Source: an uncultured Butyricimonas sp. (lineage in GTDB: Bacteria > Bacteroidota > Bacteroidia > Bacteroidales > Marinifilaceae). From it: a stretch of DNA of 64,000 nt. Below the pieces are notes generated by a model. It did not search any database, was not told the origin of the DNA, and saw only the letters and a program-made list of their open reading frames with translations. The position numbers were made by a program, and so were the translations under genes. The DNA lies in NCBI GenBank assembly GCA_944321845.1, contig CALUMT010000010.1, positions 84,783 through 148,782 of the forward strand, given 5' to 3'. Of the stretch, positions 48,855-59,885 are shown in pieces (position 1 is the first letter of the stretch; every line of letters starts with the position of its first letter).

Positions 48855-49304
48855 ATGATAATAGGAACATTACACGACACGGGACGGGTGGAATGCCTGC
48901 ATCCCCTGTTCAAGACCGTGTTCCGCTTCTTGCGGGAACACGACCGGGCTGCCCTTTTGCCGGGAACCCTGGATATCGCCGGCGAGGACGCTTACCTGAA
49001 AGTGGAGGACGTCAACGGCCGCACCCGGGAAAATGCCCGTCACGAGCGTCACGAACGCTACATAGACATTCAGTTGCCCCTCTCCGGGAGCGAGACTTAC
49101 GGCTGGGCTCCCCGGGAGAATCTCCGCGAGGAGGATGCCCCCTACGACGGGGAGCGCGACATCGTCTTCTACCGTGACCCGGTGGAGCGGGTCGTAACCC
49201 TGCATCCTGGCGAGTTCGTCATCTTCTTCCCCGAGGATGCCCATGCCCCCTGCATTGACTGCGGGAAACTGAGAAAAGCGGTTGTCAAAGTCTTAATCCG
49301 GTAA
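48855..49304 (+). CDS. YhcH/YjgK/YiaL (DUF386) sugar-metabolism protein
   Basis: The 149-residue cupin-like protein starts at ATG 48855 (MIIGTLHDTGRVECLHPLF). Family features are HERYIDIQLPLSGSETYGW and the metal-ligand region EFVIFFPEDAHAPC. Members act on sialic acid or related sugars, for example as anomerases, and assist sugar catabolism operons. Here it is coupled to a serine hydrolase gene 4 nt downstream, with no sialic acid genes nearby. Confidence 0.9.
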   Translation: MIIGTLHDTGRVECLHPLFKTVFRFLREHDRAALLPGTLDIAGEDAYLKVEDVNGRTRENARHERHERYIDIQLPLSGSETYGWAPRENLREEDAPYDGERDIVFYRDPVERVVTLHPGEFVIFFPEDAHAPCIDCGKLRKAVVKVLIR

Positions 49305-49308
49305 AGCC

Positions 49309-50454
49309 ATGAAAAAAGGATTCAAAATAGCGGCGGGAATACTTCTCGTGCTAGTCATTGTCTACTGCTGCCTGCCTTATTACGCCCGGCAGGCCCTCAT
49401 CTACTGGTACCCGGGAATCGACGATCTGGACATGTTCGAGCATCACACGGTTGCCGCCTCCGATTCCTGCTGGCAATGGCCCTCGGCCCGGGACTGCAAT
49501 ACCTATCGGATGCGTCCCGCAGATAGTGCCTACATCGACAGTCTCCGTACCGTGGCCTTCCTCGTGATACAGCACGACAGCGTGGTTTACGAGGAATACC
49601 GCAACGGGTGGAATGATACCCTGACTTCCAATATCTTCTCCTCGACGAAAAGCATCGTTGGCCTGCTCGTTGGTGTGGCCATCGACGAGGGAAAAATCCG
49701 AAGCCTCGATGAACCCGTGGGAAATTATATACCTGCCTTCAACGAGGGAAAGAAACGGAATATCACCATCCGTCACCTTCTCACGATGAGTGGCGGATTG
49801 AGTTGGGATGAGGCCTACGCTTCACTCTTCTCCGTGACCACCCACGGTTACTACGGAGATGACCTTTACGACCTGGTCACCGGTCTTGACGTGATCGAGG
49901 AACCGGGACAGCAGTTCTCTTACCGGAGTGGCGACACCCAGTTGCTAGCCTTCGTGGTTGAGGCGGCCACCGGTAAATCTATCAGCGACTATGCTGCCGA
50001 GAAACTCTGGCGCCCCATGCAGGCCTGCCGAGATGCTTATTGGTTGCTCGACCGGAAGGGTGGTGACGAGAAAGCCTTCTGCTGTTTCCACACCTCGGCC
50101 CGGGAAGTGGCCCGTTTCGCTCGCCTGATGCTGCACGAGGGCAACTGGAACGGTCGTCAGCTGATTTCCCGCGAGTACATGCGGGAGGCCACAAGCCCCG
50201 CCACCTACATCCAGAACCAGTGGGGAACGGGTCCCTTGGACTACTACGGTTTCCAGATCTGGATCATGCACTACAAGGGGCAGGTGAATCCCTACTTCCG
50301 GGGTATGCTTGGCCAATACATCATCGCCATCCCCGAGCGGGATGCCATCGTGGTGCGCCTGGGCCATCGCAAGGACGAAACCTACGTGAAGGAAACCACC
50401 CGCGACGTCTACCGCTACATGGACATCGCCATGGACATACTCGACGCGAGATAA
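49309..50454 (+). CDS. Serine hydrolase of the beta-lactamase (class C-like) family
   Basis: The 381-residue protein has an N-terminal membrane anchor or signal (KIAAGILLVLVIVYCCLPYYA). The nucleophile motif is SSTKSIVG (S-x-x-K, near residue 115) and the second motif YRSGDTQ (Y-x-S) near 205. The third motif is not a clear KTG, with RGMLGQYI at the expected place. Such proteins are usually peptidases or esterases rather than drug-degrading lactamases. It is periplasmic or membrane-tethered. Confidence 0.88.
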   Translation: MKKGFKIAAGILLVLVIVYCCLPYYARQALIYWYPGIDDLDMFEHHTVAASDSCWQWPSARDCNTYRMRPADSAYIDSLRTVAFLVIQHDSVVYEEYRNGWNDTLTSNIFSSTKSIVGLLVGVAIDEGKIRSLDEPVGNYIPAFNEGKKRNITIRHLLTMSGGLSWDEAYASLFSVTTHGYYGDDLYDLVTGLDVIEEPGQQFSYRSGDTQLLAFVVEAATGKSISDYAAEKLWRPMQACRDAYWLLDRKGGDEKAFCCFHTSAREVARFARLMLHEGNWNGRQLISREYMREATSPATYIQNQWGTGPLDYYGFQIWIMHYKGQVNPYFRGMLGQYIIAIPERDAIVVRLGHRKDETYVKETTRDVYRYMDIAMDILDAR

Positions 50455-50508
50455 CACGGCATCCATTTCCACTTTGTGCTCGGGCGCGGTTTGCCATCGC
50501 TCGGAAAG

Positions 50509-50533
50509 CCGGGAAAGTCACGGGCTTTCCCGG
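50509..50533 (+). terminator. Hairpin between the hydrolase and CGGC genes
   Basis: CCGGGAAAG pairs with CTTTCCCGG around a 7-nt loop. No T-run follows, so it may pause or stabilise RNA rather than terminate. Confidence 0.4.
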
Positions 50534-50561
50534 AATAAAACAAGAATCAAAACACCGTAAT

Positions 50562-50894
50562 ATGAAAGTAGGAATTATCAGATGTATGCAGACTGAAGAC
50601 TATTGTCCGGGGACAACGGATTTCAGAATGGTTCGGGAACGGAAAGGAGCATTCGAGGGAATCACCGAAGATATCGAGATTATCGGTTTCTGCAATTGTG
50701 GCGGTTGTCCCGCGAAAAAATCCGTGTTACGTGCCCGGGAACTTGTACGCCGGGGTGCGGACACGATAGCCTTTGCCTCCTGCATCCAAAAAGGCACGCC
50801 TTTAGGTTATCCCTGCCCGTTTGCGCAAAAGATGAAGGAATTGATAGTCCGGGATTTGCCGGAAGGAATCCGTTTCCTGGATTACACGCATTAG
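50562..50894 (+). CDS. CGGC domain-containing protein
   Basis: The 110-residue protein starts at ATG 50562 (MKVGIIRCMQTEDYCPGT). It has the family motif FCNCGGCPAKKSV near residue 47 and further conserved cysteines (C8, C15, SCIQKG, YPCPFAQKM), suggesting metal or redox chemistry. The function of the CGGC family is not established. An upstream in-frame extension to 50220 lies inside the hydrolase gene and is not used. A strong terminator follows at 50999. Confidence 0.88.
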   Translation: MKVGIIRCMQTEDYCPGTTDFRMVRERKGAFEGITEDIEIIGFCNCGGCPAKKSVLRARELVRRGADTIAFASCIQKGTPLGYPCPFAQKMKELIVRDLPEGIRFLDYTH

Positions 50895-50998
50895 GCATAT
50901 TTACCCGTCCGGCGATATTACCGTCCGCGGGTGCATGACAATGGAGCATGGGAAGAACGGCCGCGTGCGCTGCTTTTGCTGGTGGCACGAGGCGACAG

Positions 50999-51043
50999 GA
51001 GCAATCTTTCTATCCACGAGGGTAGGGAGATTGCTCTTTTTTT
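50999..51043 (+). terminator. Rho-independent terminator after the CGGC gene
   Basis: Outer stem GAGCAATCT/AGATTGCTC (50999-51007 with 51028-51036) and inner stem CTATCC/GGGTAG form a long hairpin followed by seven T. Confidence 0.92.
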
Positions 51044-51102
51044 GTGCGCCCTTGCACCCTATTGTAAGTATATCCCCTTCGGGGCATCGGCGGGGCCTCT
51101 CC

Positions 51103-51233
51103 GGGTCACAAGTCATGGAATTCATATATACTCCTTATTTAAACTCTAATCAAGTCCTATTTTAATAGGGAGTAAATAAGGGTTAAATAGGAGATGAATA
51201 GGAGTTGATGTACCTTTGACCCACTTGTGACCC
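51103..51233. repeat. 131-bp element bounded by perfect 11-bp inverted repeats
   Basis: GGGTCACAAGT (51103-51113) and ACTTGTGACCC (51223-51233) are exact inverted repeats. The interior is also partly self-complementary: CTCCTTATTTA on the left against TAAATAAGG on the right, and a central CCTATTTTAATAGG palindrome. Just beyond the right arm, further GTGA-type direct repeats follow (TGACCCACTTG, TGACCCACCCG, TGATACGCTTG). There is no gene in 50895-51347. A TACCTTTG -7-like box lies at 51211-51218. Confidence 0.7.
51164..51207 (+). repeat. Four tandem 11-bp repeats
   Basis: Units AATAGGGAGTA, AATAAGGGTTA, AATAGGAGATG and AATAGGAGTTG are head to tail without gaps inside the larger inverted-repeat element. 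The 11-bp period is about one helical turn, as in cooperative protein-binding arrays. Confidence 0.75.
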
Positions 51234-51291
51234 ACCCGTGATACGCTTGTGAGAAGTTCGCGGGAAGGGGTGAAAGGGAGGCGGTTTATGC

Positions 51292-51326
51292 AAGAATCCC
51301 GATGCAACTTTCGCATCGGGATTCTT
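51292..51326 (-). terminator. Perfect 14-bp hairpin downstream of beta-galactosidase
   Basis: AAGAATCCCGATGC (51292-51305) and GCATCGGGATTCTT (51313-51326) pair perfectly around a 7-nt loop, 21 bp past the stop codon. Neither strand has a T-run beyond it, so its role as terminator is likely but unproven. Confidence 0.55.
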
Positions 51327-51347
51327 GGAACATGGGGAAGGACGGTG

Positions 51348-54500
<3,153 letters not shown>

Positions 54501-54517
54501 TTAGGTTTCCTTGTATG

Positions 54518-54525
54518 CAAATGTA
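54518..54525 (-). promoter_or_regulatory. -7 box of the beta-galactosidase promoter
   Basis: The minus strand reads TACATTTG, an exact TAnnTTTG match, 29 nt before the start codon. Confidence 0.6.
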
Positions 54526-54663
54526 AGAAAAATAGAGGTTATCTCGATCTTGTTTTATAATGACCTTTGGGTCATTATTTAGGATGTTTACGCAAAAAGT
54601 AGGGAGAAAATGGTAAAAGGTGGAGAGAAAAAGATGGAAAGTAGGGAGAAAATCATTATTCCA

Positions 54664-54699
54664 CACAAAAAAAGCAGTTAGTCATAAACTAACTGCTTT
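54664..54699 (-). terminator. Strong terminator, probably of the tRNA gene split by the island
   Basis: A perfect 12-bp stem AAAGCAGTTAGT/ACTAACTGCTTT around a 5-nt loop is followed on the minus strand by a seven-T run (one U-rich tail also on the plus side, so it may act both ways). On the minus strand it lies just after the tRNA 3' end fragment at 54706-54724. Confidence 0.88.
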
Positions 54700-54705
54700 A
54701 TTTTT

Positions 54706-54724
54706 GTGGTGCCACCAGGAATCG
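54706..54724 (-). other. Attachment-site scar: 3' end of a tRNA gene
   Basis: The minus strand reads CGATTCCTGGTGGCACCAC. This fits a tRNA from T-loop position 56 through the 3' T-stem CCTGG, acceptor half TGGCACC and discriminator A. The bases before it do not supply a matching 5' T-stem CCAGG, so it is only a tRNA fragment. Integrases of many islands recombine here, leaving such a copy at one end and the intact tRNA at the other, which should lie beyond the right edge. Isotype is not certain; tRNA-Phe is my guess. Confidence 0.72.
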
Positions 54725-54849
54725 TAATCTAACGATAAGTGGCTGAATATCTTTGATGTAACTTTTAGCTAAAGACGTAATCTCCCGCTATTGCTCCACC
54801 GGTGGATTTCTATATCTTACGCACCATTTCGGCGGATGGTTTCTTGTTG

Positions 54850-54857
54850 CAAAGATA
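54850..54857 (-). promoter_or_regulatory. -7 box of a possible short transcript reading into the tRNA scar
   Basis: The minus strand reads TATCTTTG. A transcript starting near 54843 would run about 180 nt through a TCCACCGGTGGA palindrome (54789-54800 area) and the tRNA fragment to the terminator at 54664. No convincing protein is encoded in it. Confidence 0.4.
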
Positions 54858-55034
54858 GCGAATTAGTTTGATAATCGCTATGCTTTTGGCATTTAACAAT
54901 CATTATCGAAAGCCATATGTTAGTGAAATCAGAAAAGGCTGTGAAACATAGAAATAAACCTAACCGTATGAGTGATACCGAATTTATTATCCCATGTGAA
55001 GAGTGTTATCATTTACGCAGGAATTTCATATTTT

Positions 55035-57164
55035 TTACATCACTCCCCTAACATAAAGTCCATTTTTGCCATATATTATCTGAATGAAAGGTAAATCCTG
55101 ACTTTGCTGTTCGGTACTCATTTCATTGAACTGTTGTTCGTCTATTGCGCTAGGCCTGTTTGGCATATTGGGGTGTGAGTGCCATTCTCCGAGGTAGCGA
55201 ACTTGATGATAGGTCAACGCTGTTATTCGCTCATACTCTTCTGTGAGACCGCCAAAGCCACGAACGAATGATACTGGAGTATGAATGCTATCTTCAGGAG
55301 CTTCTACCATATAATAGATATATATTATGCCATAATCTCTGTCATAACTACCGAAGAGACATCCTCCAGTCTCAGCATTAGGTGAAGTTTCATACATTAT
55401 CTTCATTTTATCTTTTACAACCGAAGACAAGTAAACCGTTACATTCGAAAATGAATATTGTTTCCACACTGACACTGACATAGGCAGGCTTTTAACCGTA
55501 CCATCTTCCATATTGAGATGCCAGACGTTCAAATACTCTTTCTCATCAAGGAAATGTTTTCTTATCTGTTGGGATAGAATGCCTGCTAGAATACGCACAT
55601 TTTCATAATTCAGTATCACAGATTCCTCTCTGCAACTAAAGGTGTTTGTTCTCGTCTTTTCGGTTTGTTCTAGATGATGTTCAAAGCGATGGTCTTCTAT
55701 CAAATTACGATAATAGTCCATTTCCAACAAATCCAGTGTATGAGTCCTTGCTGTATCTTCCATTAGAAGCACCAAGTCGTCACCCTTGGGATTTAGAAAA
55801 GAAGTGCATCGTCTTTTATCATCTTGCTCATGAGCCAAATGCCGTTCGACAGCTATAGATGTACTAACATCTATAATCAGTTGTGTCCCGTTGTTTAAAT
55901 GTTCTTTGTCTTGTTTGCTCAAAGATAAATAATTACCTTCCAAAGCTGTCAGTTTTTGACCAAATATACCTTTATACAACTCCTTTATAGACTTAACTTT
56001 CGATGTCATCACCTTGTTTGCAGGTAAGATATGCCTACCTATGTTATGTGGAAACAAGAAGTCAAAGTCTGTGATAACAAGTTCCTTTGTTACGCCTTCT
56101 CTTACGAAGTGGTCGGTCAATGCGGATCCCAAAGTACCAGAACCTATAATGGCAATTTTAGATAGCGTATTCTTCACACCATTTCTTAGTGCATTCTCCT
56201 GTCTTGAATCCATATCCAATACCATTGCCACTTCTACTGGTAACTGATAGAACCATGCTTCAAAACTTTTCGTAGACAGTTTACGCTTTTTTACCAGCAC
56301 CTCATTGGGTGAACATACTGTCTTAATAATAAACAGATTCTTATTCGATTTGGTCCCAGCTTGGTTCTGCTGTGTGACATATACTAACAAGAGTAAAGGC
56401 AGTGTGGCTTTTCCGGCAACTGTCCTTTGGAGCAAAAGGAGAAGCGTGTCTGTTAGGGATTCATGAATTGACGAGTTTATCTGTCGCAAATCCCCAAAGG
56501 TCCGTGGAATACGTGCAAAGTTACTAGCATAAATCTTTTCAGTTGGTAGCCAACAGATATAATGGGTAGCATTGCCCTTTTCTACAAAATCCAGTGTGGA
56601 TGTTAACTTCGATTTCTTGCTGTACCTCGCGTATGGGTTATTATCTTTAGGTATATTCATTAGACAGCACATCTCTTGGAAAGCAAAGAACACTTCTAAT
56701 GGTCTATCAGCCTCATGAAGTTTATTTTCACTATTTAGGCTAAACCAACGGCGTATCGACGTTATAAAGTCGTACGCATTAAACATAGGACGGATATCCG
56801 AAAATGTAACATCAGAGACACACAAAGATACAGGCCTAGAATATGGTCCTGCATTGGTGTGGGGCAACTCTGTAGGAAAGTCTTTTCGCAAAGCATACAC
56901 CTCTGGGAGCGATATATCCTCTTTATGGCAGATGATGGCAATTTCCTCTGTGCTCCTAATGTCATGGACAGGCTCATCGGGTACTTCCAAGCATATCAGT
57001 TTCGCTCTGATAATTTCATCTTCGTCGCTGTTGATGTAACACGATACGTTTTCTACATGGCAGTGCCTAATCAATGCAGTATAAATGCTTCGTGCCCTCG
57101 CTAAACGCAATTGTTCTCCTCGAACTTCACTGCCTTGAACAATCTTTACATTATAGTCTTTCAT
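55035..57164 (-). CDS. E2-E1-JAB triple-domain ubiquitin-like conjugation/deconjugation protein
   Basis: The 709-residue protein combines three ubiquitin-system folds. The N-terminal E2-like region (about 60-160) has LPHTN (H102, N104) and catalytic Cys C115 in PVSLCVSD, matching the HxN...C layout of UBC domains. The E1/ThiF-like Rossmann region (about 330-545) has G341-SGTLG and the ADP-ribose acidic strand ITDFDFLFPHNIGR; C511 (or C453) could be the E1 thiol. The C-terminal JAB/JAMM protease (about 575-709) has E598, H662-S-H664 and S672-xx-D675. No ubiquitin-like gene is adjacent. The start overlaps the MBL gene stop by ATGA. It is the last gene of a six-gene operon. A role in antiphage defence is inferred. 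Confidence 0.87.
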   Translation of the reverse strand: MKDYNVKIVQGSEVRGEQLRLARARSIYTALIRHCHVENVSCYINSDEDEIIRAKLICLEVPDEPVHDIRSTEEIAIICHKEDISLPEVYALRKDFPTELPHTNAGPYSRPVSLCVSDVTFSDIRPMFNAYDFITSIRRWFSLNSENKLHEADRPLEVFFAFQEMCCLMNIPKDNNPYARYSKKSKLTSTLDFVEKGNATHYICWLPTEKIYASNFARIPRTFGDLRQINSSIHESLTDTLLLLLQRTVAGKATLPLLLLVYVTQQNQAGTKSNKNLFIIKTVCSPNEVLVKKRKLSTKSFEAWFYQLPVEVAMVLDMDSRQENALRNGVKNTLSKIAIIGSGTLGSALTDHFVREGVTKELVITDFDFLFPHNIGRHILPANKVMTSKVKSIKELYKGIFGQKLTALEGNYLSLSKQDKEHLNNGTQLIIDVSTSIAVERHLAHEQDDKRRCTSFLNPKGDDLVLLMEDTARTHTLDLLEMDYYRNLIEDHRFEHHLEQTEKTRTNTFSCREESVILNYENVRILAGILSQQIRKHFLDEKEYLNVWHLNMEDGTVKSLPMSVSVWKQYSFSNVTVYLSSVVKDKMKIMYETSPNAETGGCLFGSYDRDYGIIYIYYMVEAPEDSIHTPVSFVRGFGGLTEEYERITALTYHQVRYLGEWHSHPNMPNRPSAIDEQQFNEMSTEQQSQDLPFIQIIYGKNGLYVRGVM

Positions 57165-58303
57165 TGACCGGCACGAGGAGCAGGGTTAGCAATAGATGAG
57201 GTTCCAGCTACCGACGTTAATGCCAAAAGCTTTTTACCTGTCTCTGAAATTTTAAACACGATAGGTTGAGGTATGTTCCCTACTTTATTATGAGTAGCTG
57301 TATTCACGAAATGATCAGAACCTGATTTCAATTTCTTGATATACTGTTGCTTTGCCTGATAACAAGGTGGATTATTATCGTCGTTTTTTATTTCATTCGA
57401 AGATGCCACGATATGTGCGGCAGTACCTATCTGTTTATTAAGAATACTCTCCGCTGAAGGAAGAATTTCTTTCTTGTTGTCCGATTCATTGAAAAACGAC
57501 CATGAGCAGTGATGCGGTGACAGGAAGATATTCCATTTCAATTTTTCATCGTCGCTGTTGTTATCTAAGATGTGCTGCCAAATGTCATGTTCGGCATCAC
57601 CCCCCATCAATACTCTAGTTTTGTAATACACTTTTCCTGCTATTTCCACTTTAAACCAGAATTGCACAACAATTGATGTGGCATTTTTATCATCATACTT
57701 CTTACTGGTCTCTACATCTTCTTTAAAAGGAGCATGGATAAAGATCTCAAGCCAAGAGAAGTTACTGCCATGGGCAGAAGTTACCACCTTGCCGGGCACA
57801 TAACAGTAACGGCTATCGAACTCCTTGTCTTGGTCGTAACCGATGATACGCAAGTAATTGCCCCTAGATCCTTTGAAATCAGGATCATCGTCATATAGAT
57901 CCCTGCGACGTTTAGCCTCTTTACGTACAGCTACAGAAGTATCGGCTAGATTGTTCTTCAACCCCCGTGGCGTTATCCAAAGCTCCTCAATGATAATCTC
58001 ATTCTTGTTCTTATCCTTGTCATAATCATTCACCTCTCCATGATAAAAATTATCCTCAAAGCCTTTGCAATGGTCATCATGTGGATGTGTACTGATAAAC
58101 AGGTCAACGTATGGTCGGCCTGAGGCATCCTTTTTCAACTCTTTCAGCAGATCTGCCTTAACATCGTAGTTGATCTGCTTCCCTTTTCCGTCTGTAAGAT
58201 CTGACAAAATCTGACAATCCACAATTATCGTCTTGCCATTATCCAGCTTTATCAACGTACAGTCCGCATTACCTACAGGATAATATTTAATTGTATGTTC
58301 CAT
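57161..58303 (-). CDS. MBL-fold hydrolase 1 with extended C-terminal tail
   Basis: The 380-residue protein starts at ATG 58303 (a TTG at 58309 is also in frame). The metallo-beta-lactamase core has VDLFISTHPHDDHCKGF with H73-x-H75-x-D77-H78, GGDAEHDIW (metal Asp) and FLSPHHCSW. The region after the core ends in a Ser/Ala/Pro-rich, probably unfolded tail, VAGTSSIANPAPRAGQ. It resembles ComEC/Rec2-type soluble MBL proteins, which can be nucleases or other phosphodiesterases. It is translationally coupled to the E2-E1-JAB gene, which makes it a plausible partner or substrate. Confidence 0.85.
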   Translation of the reverse strand: MEHTIKYYPVGNADCTLIKLDNGKTIIVDCQILSDLTDGKGKQINYDVKADLLKELKKDASGRPYVDLFISTHPHDDHCKGFEDNFYHGEVNDYDKDKNKNEIIIEELWITPRGLKNNLADTSVAVRKEAKRRRDLYDDDPDFKGSRGNYLRIIGYDQDKEFDSRYCYVPGKVVTSAHGSNFSWLEIFIHAPFKEDVETSKKYDDKNATSIVVQFWFKVEIAGKVYYKTRVLMGGDAEHDIWQHILDNNSDDEKLKWNIFLSPHHCSWSFFNESDNKKEILPSAESILNKQIGTAAHIVASSNEIKNDDNNPPCYQAKQQYIKKLKSGSDHFVNTATHNKVGNIPQPIVFKISETGKKLLALTSVAGTSSIANPAPRAGQ

Positions 58304-58315
58304 ATCCAAATTCTA

Positions 58316-58831
58316 TTACTTTTCTTTCTTTTTACTAACAATGTTTTCTACACTTTTACGTACGTATGAGGTTTGTTTGCGGTATGCAAACAAAAACAAC
58401 AAGGTCAAGGATGTAATTACGAGGAATGCCATCCATCGAGTATGCATAAATACGTTCACACACGGAATCAAGTTCAGACCGAATAAAATCAACAACGTAA
58501 GAAATGTAGCCAGAAAGGTTCGATACATGTTGTTCTCTGTCGAAAGGATTCCTACCTTTGGGTCTTTGGCCTCTGCATCCTTATAATCACTATAGGGAGC
58601 AAACACAACAAACTTCCATTTTTTCAAATAGTGTTCCAACAATAATGAGCCGATTCTGCTTAATATCATTCCGGAACAGTAGCCTCCAAATAACATAAGG
58701 AACGCATTATCCAAAGATAAGTCATAAATTCCTAGAACATCTACGAGTACCAAGAACAATGTTCCCGGTATCATATAGTTTAAAAATTGATATGCGGAAA
58801 TTTTATCAAGAATTTTGTCCATATTAATCAT
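58316..58831 (-). CDS. Small four-TM membrane protein of the defence operon
   Basis: About 171 residues from ATG 58831, whose codons overlap the stop of the upstream MBL gene (ATGATTAA); ATG 58822 is also possible. Hydrophobic segments are near FLNYMIPGTLFLVLVDVLG, NAFLMLFGGYCSGMILSRI, FLATFLTLLILFGLNLIP and WMAFLVITSLTLLFLFAY, with a Lys-rich C-terminal end. I do not recognise a family. Its position between two MBL proteins suggests it anchors them or is an effector at the membrane. Confidence 0.75.
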   Translation of the reverse strand: MINMDKILDKISAYQFLNYMIPGTLFLVLVDVLGIYDLSLDNAFLMLFGGYCSGMILSRIGSLLLEHYLKKWKFVVFAPYSDYKDAEAKDPKVGILSTENNMYRTFLATFLTLLILFGLNLIPCVNVFMHTRWMAFLVITSLTLLFLFAYRKQTSYVRKSVENIVSKKKEK

Positions 58832-59885
58832 AGTCTTCAATCTCATCAAACGTATTCATTGGCGTTTGATATGGTAATTGCCAATTAAAGTTGTAATAAA
58901 AAACAAAGCTGTTGCAATCTACAGTCTTAAATATTTTTGCTGTTGGTATTTTCTCTAGCACCATATTCACCAAACGTCTTGATGGATGATGGCTATCAAG
59001 ACCATTAGGTGGGCAAGAAATAATATATTCCTTTGCATCAATTCGTTGAATCAATTCAGGAGTCACATTTTTTCTGCTACCATGATGAGGTAATTGCAAC
59101 ACATTAATGATCCTATGCGACAGTCCATATTGTGAGTCCTTATAGTCCAAAGCCTCTTTTATGCCATTTTTCCCTGCGTCAGCGGTAAGAAGGTAATTTT
59201 TGTCGGGCATACACAATAAAGAGACAATACTAGTCTCGTTAATAGGAGTGGTATCCTCATCTTTCCAAGACATAAAACCTTTGATATACTTCACCAGTTT
59301 TTTCATCGTCTTTACAAAAGTTTTGGTATTGCCGTTATCATCCAGAGTGGTTGGCGTTTTATCTGACTCTAAGAGTTTGGTGCGGTAAAGATCTTTTGAT
59401 GGCGATAGTATAGTAAGGCAGTCAAAGTAGTTATTACCTACTACAGGGTGTATGATATTGTTTTCTCCAATTTTGGAAATAGCTGCCTGCTCAAGCTGAT
59501 AAGCATACTTGAACGCCTCAGTCATTCGCTTATTAACGCTCTTGTCCGTAATCCTACTGTCTGCAAAATAATCAGCTGTTATATTGGAGTCCCGCCAAGG
59601 GCGATTCATTATCAGTTTCTTAATTGTCAACGACTGTTCTTCAAATAACCTTATTAAGCCGGAAATATGATCTATGTCGGGATGGGTGTTGATAACCAAG
59701 TCTATGATAGATATATTGAGCCTTTTTAGATATGCAATAATTTTTTCGCCAGTTTCTTTATAACCACCATCTACAACAATAACCGTTGGTTTTTGGTATT
59801 CATCCAAAAGCCTTATCAAAATGGCATCGCCTCCTTTAGAAGCGTTACCTACCTGAAAAAATCTTATTTCATATGCATTGATCAT
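58824..59885 (-). CDS. ComEC-like MBL-fold hydrolase 2
   Basis: The 353-residue protein has the ComEC-type metal motif NTHPDIDHISGL (H68, D70, D72, H73), in which Asp replaces the second His of the usual HxHxDH. LLTADAGKNGI and LQLPHHGSRKNVT follow, exactly as in the soluble MBL part of ComEC/Rec2. No TM segments or OB domain. It differs clearly from MBL 1, so the pair is not a recent duplication. The start overlaps the rloB-like stop by ATGA. Confidence 0.88.
   Translation of the reverse strand: MINAYEIRFFQVGNASKGGDAILIRLLDEYQKPTVIVVDGGYKETGEKIIAYLKRLNISIIDLVINTHPDIDHISGLIRLFEEQSLTIKKLIMNRPWRDSNITADYFADSRITDKSVNKRMTEAFKYAYQLEQAAISKIGENNIIHPVVGNNYFDCLTILSPSKDLYRTKLLESDKTPTTLDDNGNTKTFVKTMKKLVKYIKGFMSWKDEDTTPINETSIVSLLCMPDKNYLLTADAGKNGIKEALDYKDSQYGLSHRIINVLQLPHHGSRKNVTPELIQRIDAKEYIISCPPNGLDSHHPSRRLVNMVLEKIPTAKIFKTVDCNSFVFYYNFNWQLPYQTPMNTFDEIEDYD

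Noticed and set aside
50220-50561. N-terminal extension of the CGGC protein
   Set aside because: It lies within the serine hydrolase gene in another frame; the CGGC family starts at MKVGIIRC, ATG 50562.
54917-55051. 44-codon plus-strand frame with a CEEC motif at the island edge
   Set aside because: Very short, overlaps the 3' end of the E2-E1-JAB gene on the other strand, and no promoter or conserved motif beyond CxxC; could be a gene remnant but unsupported.
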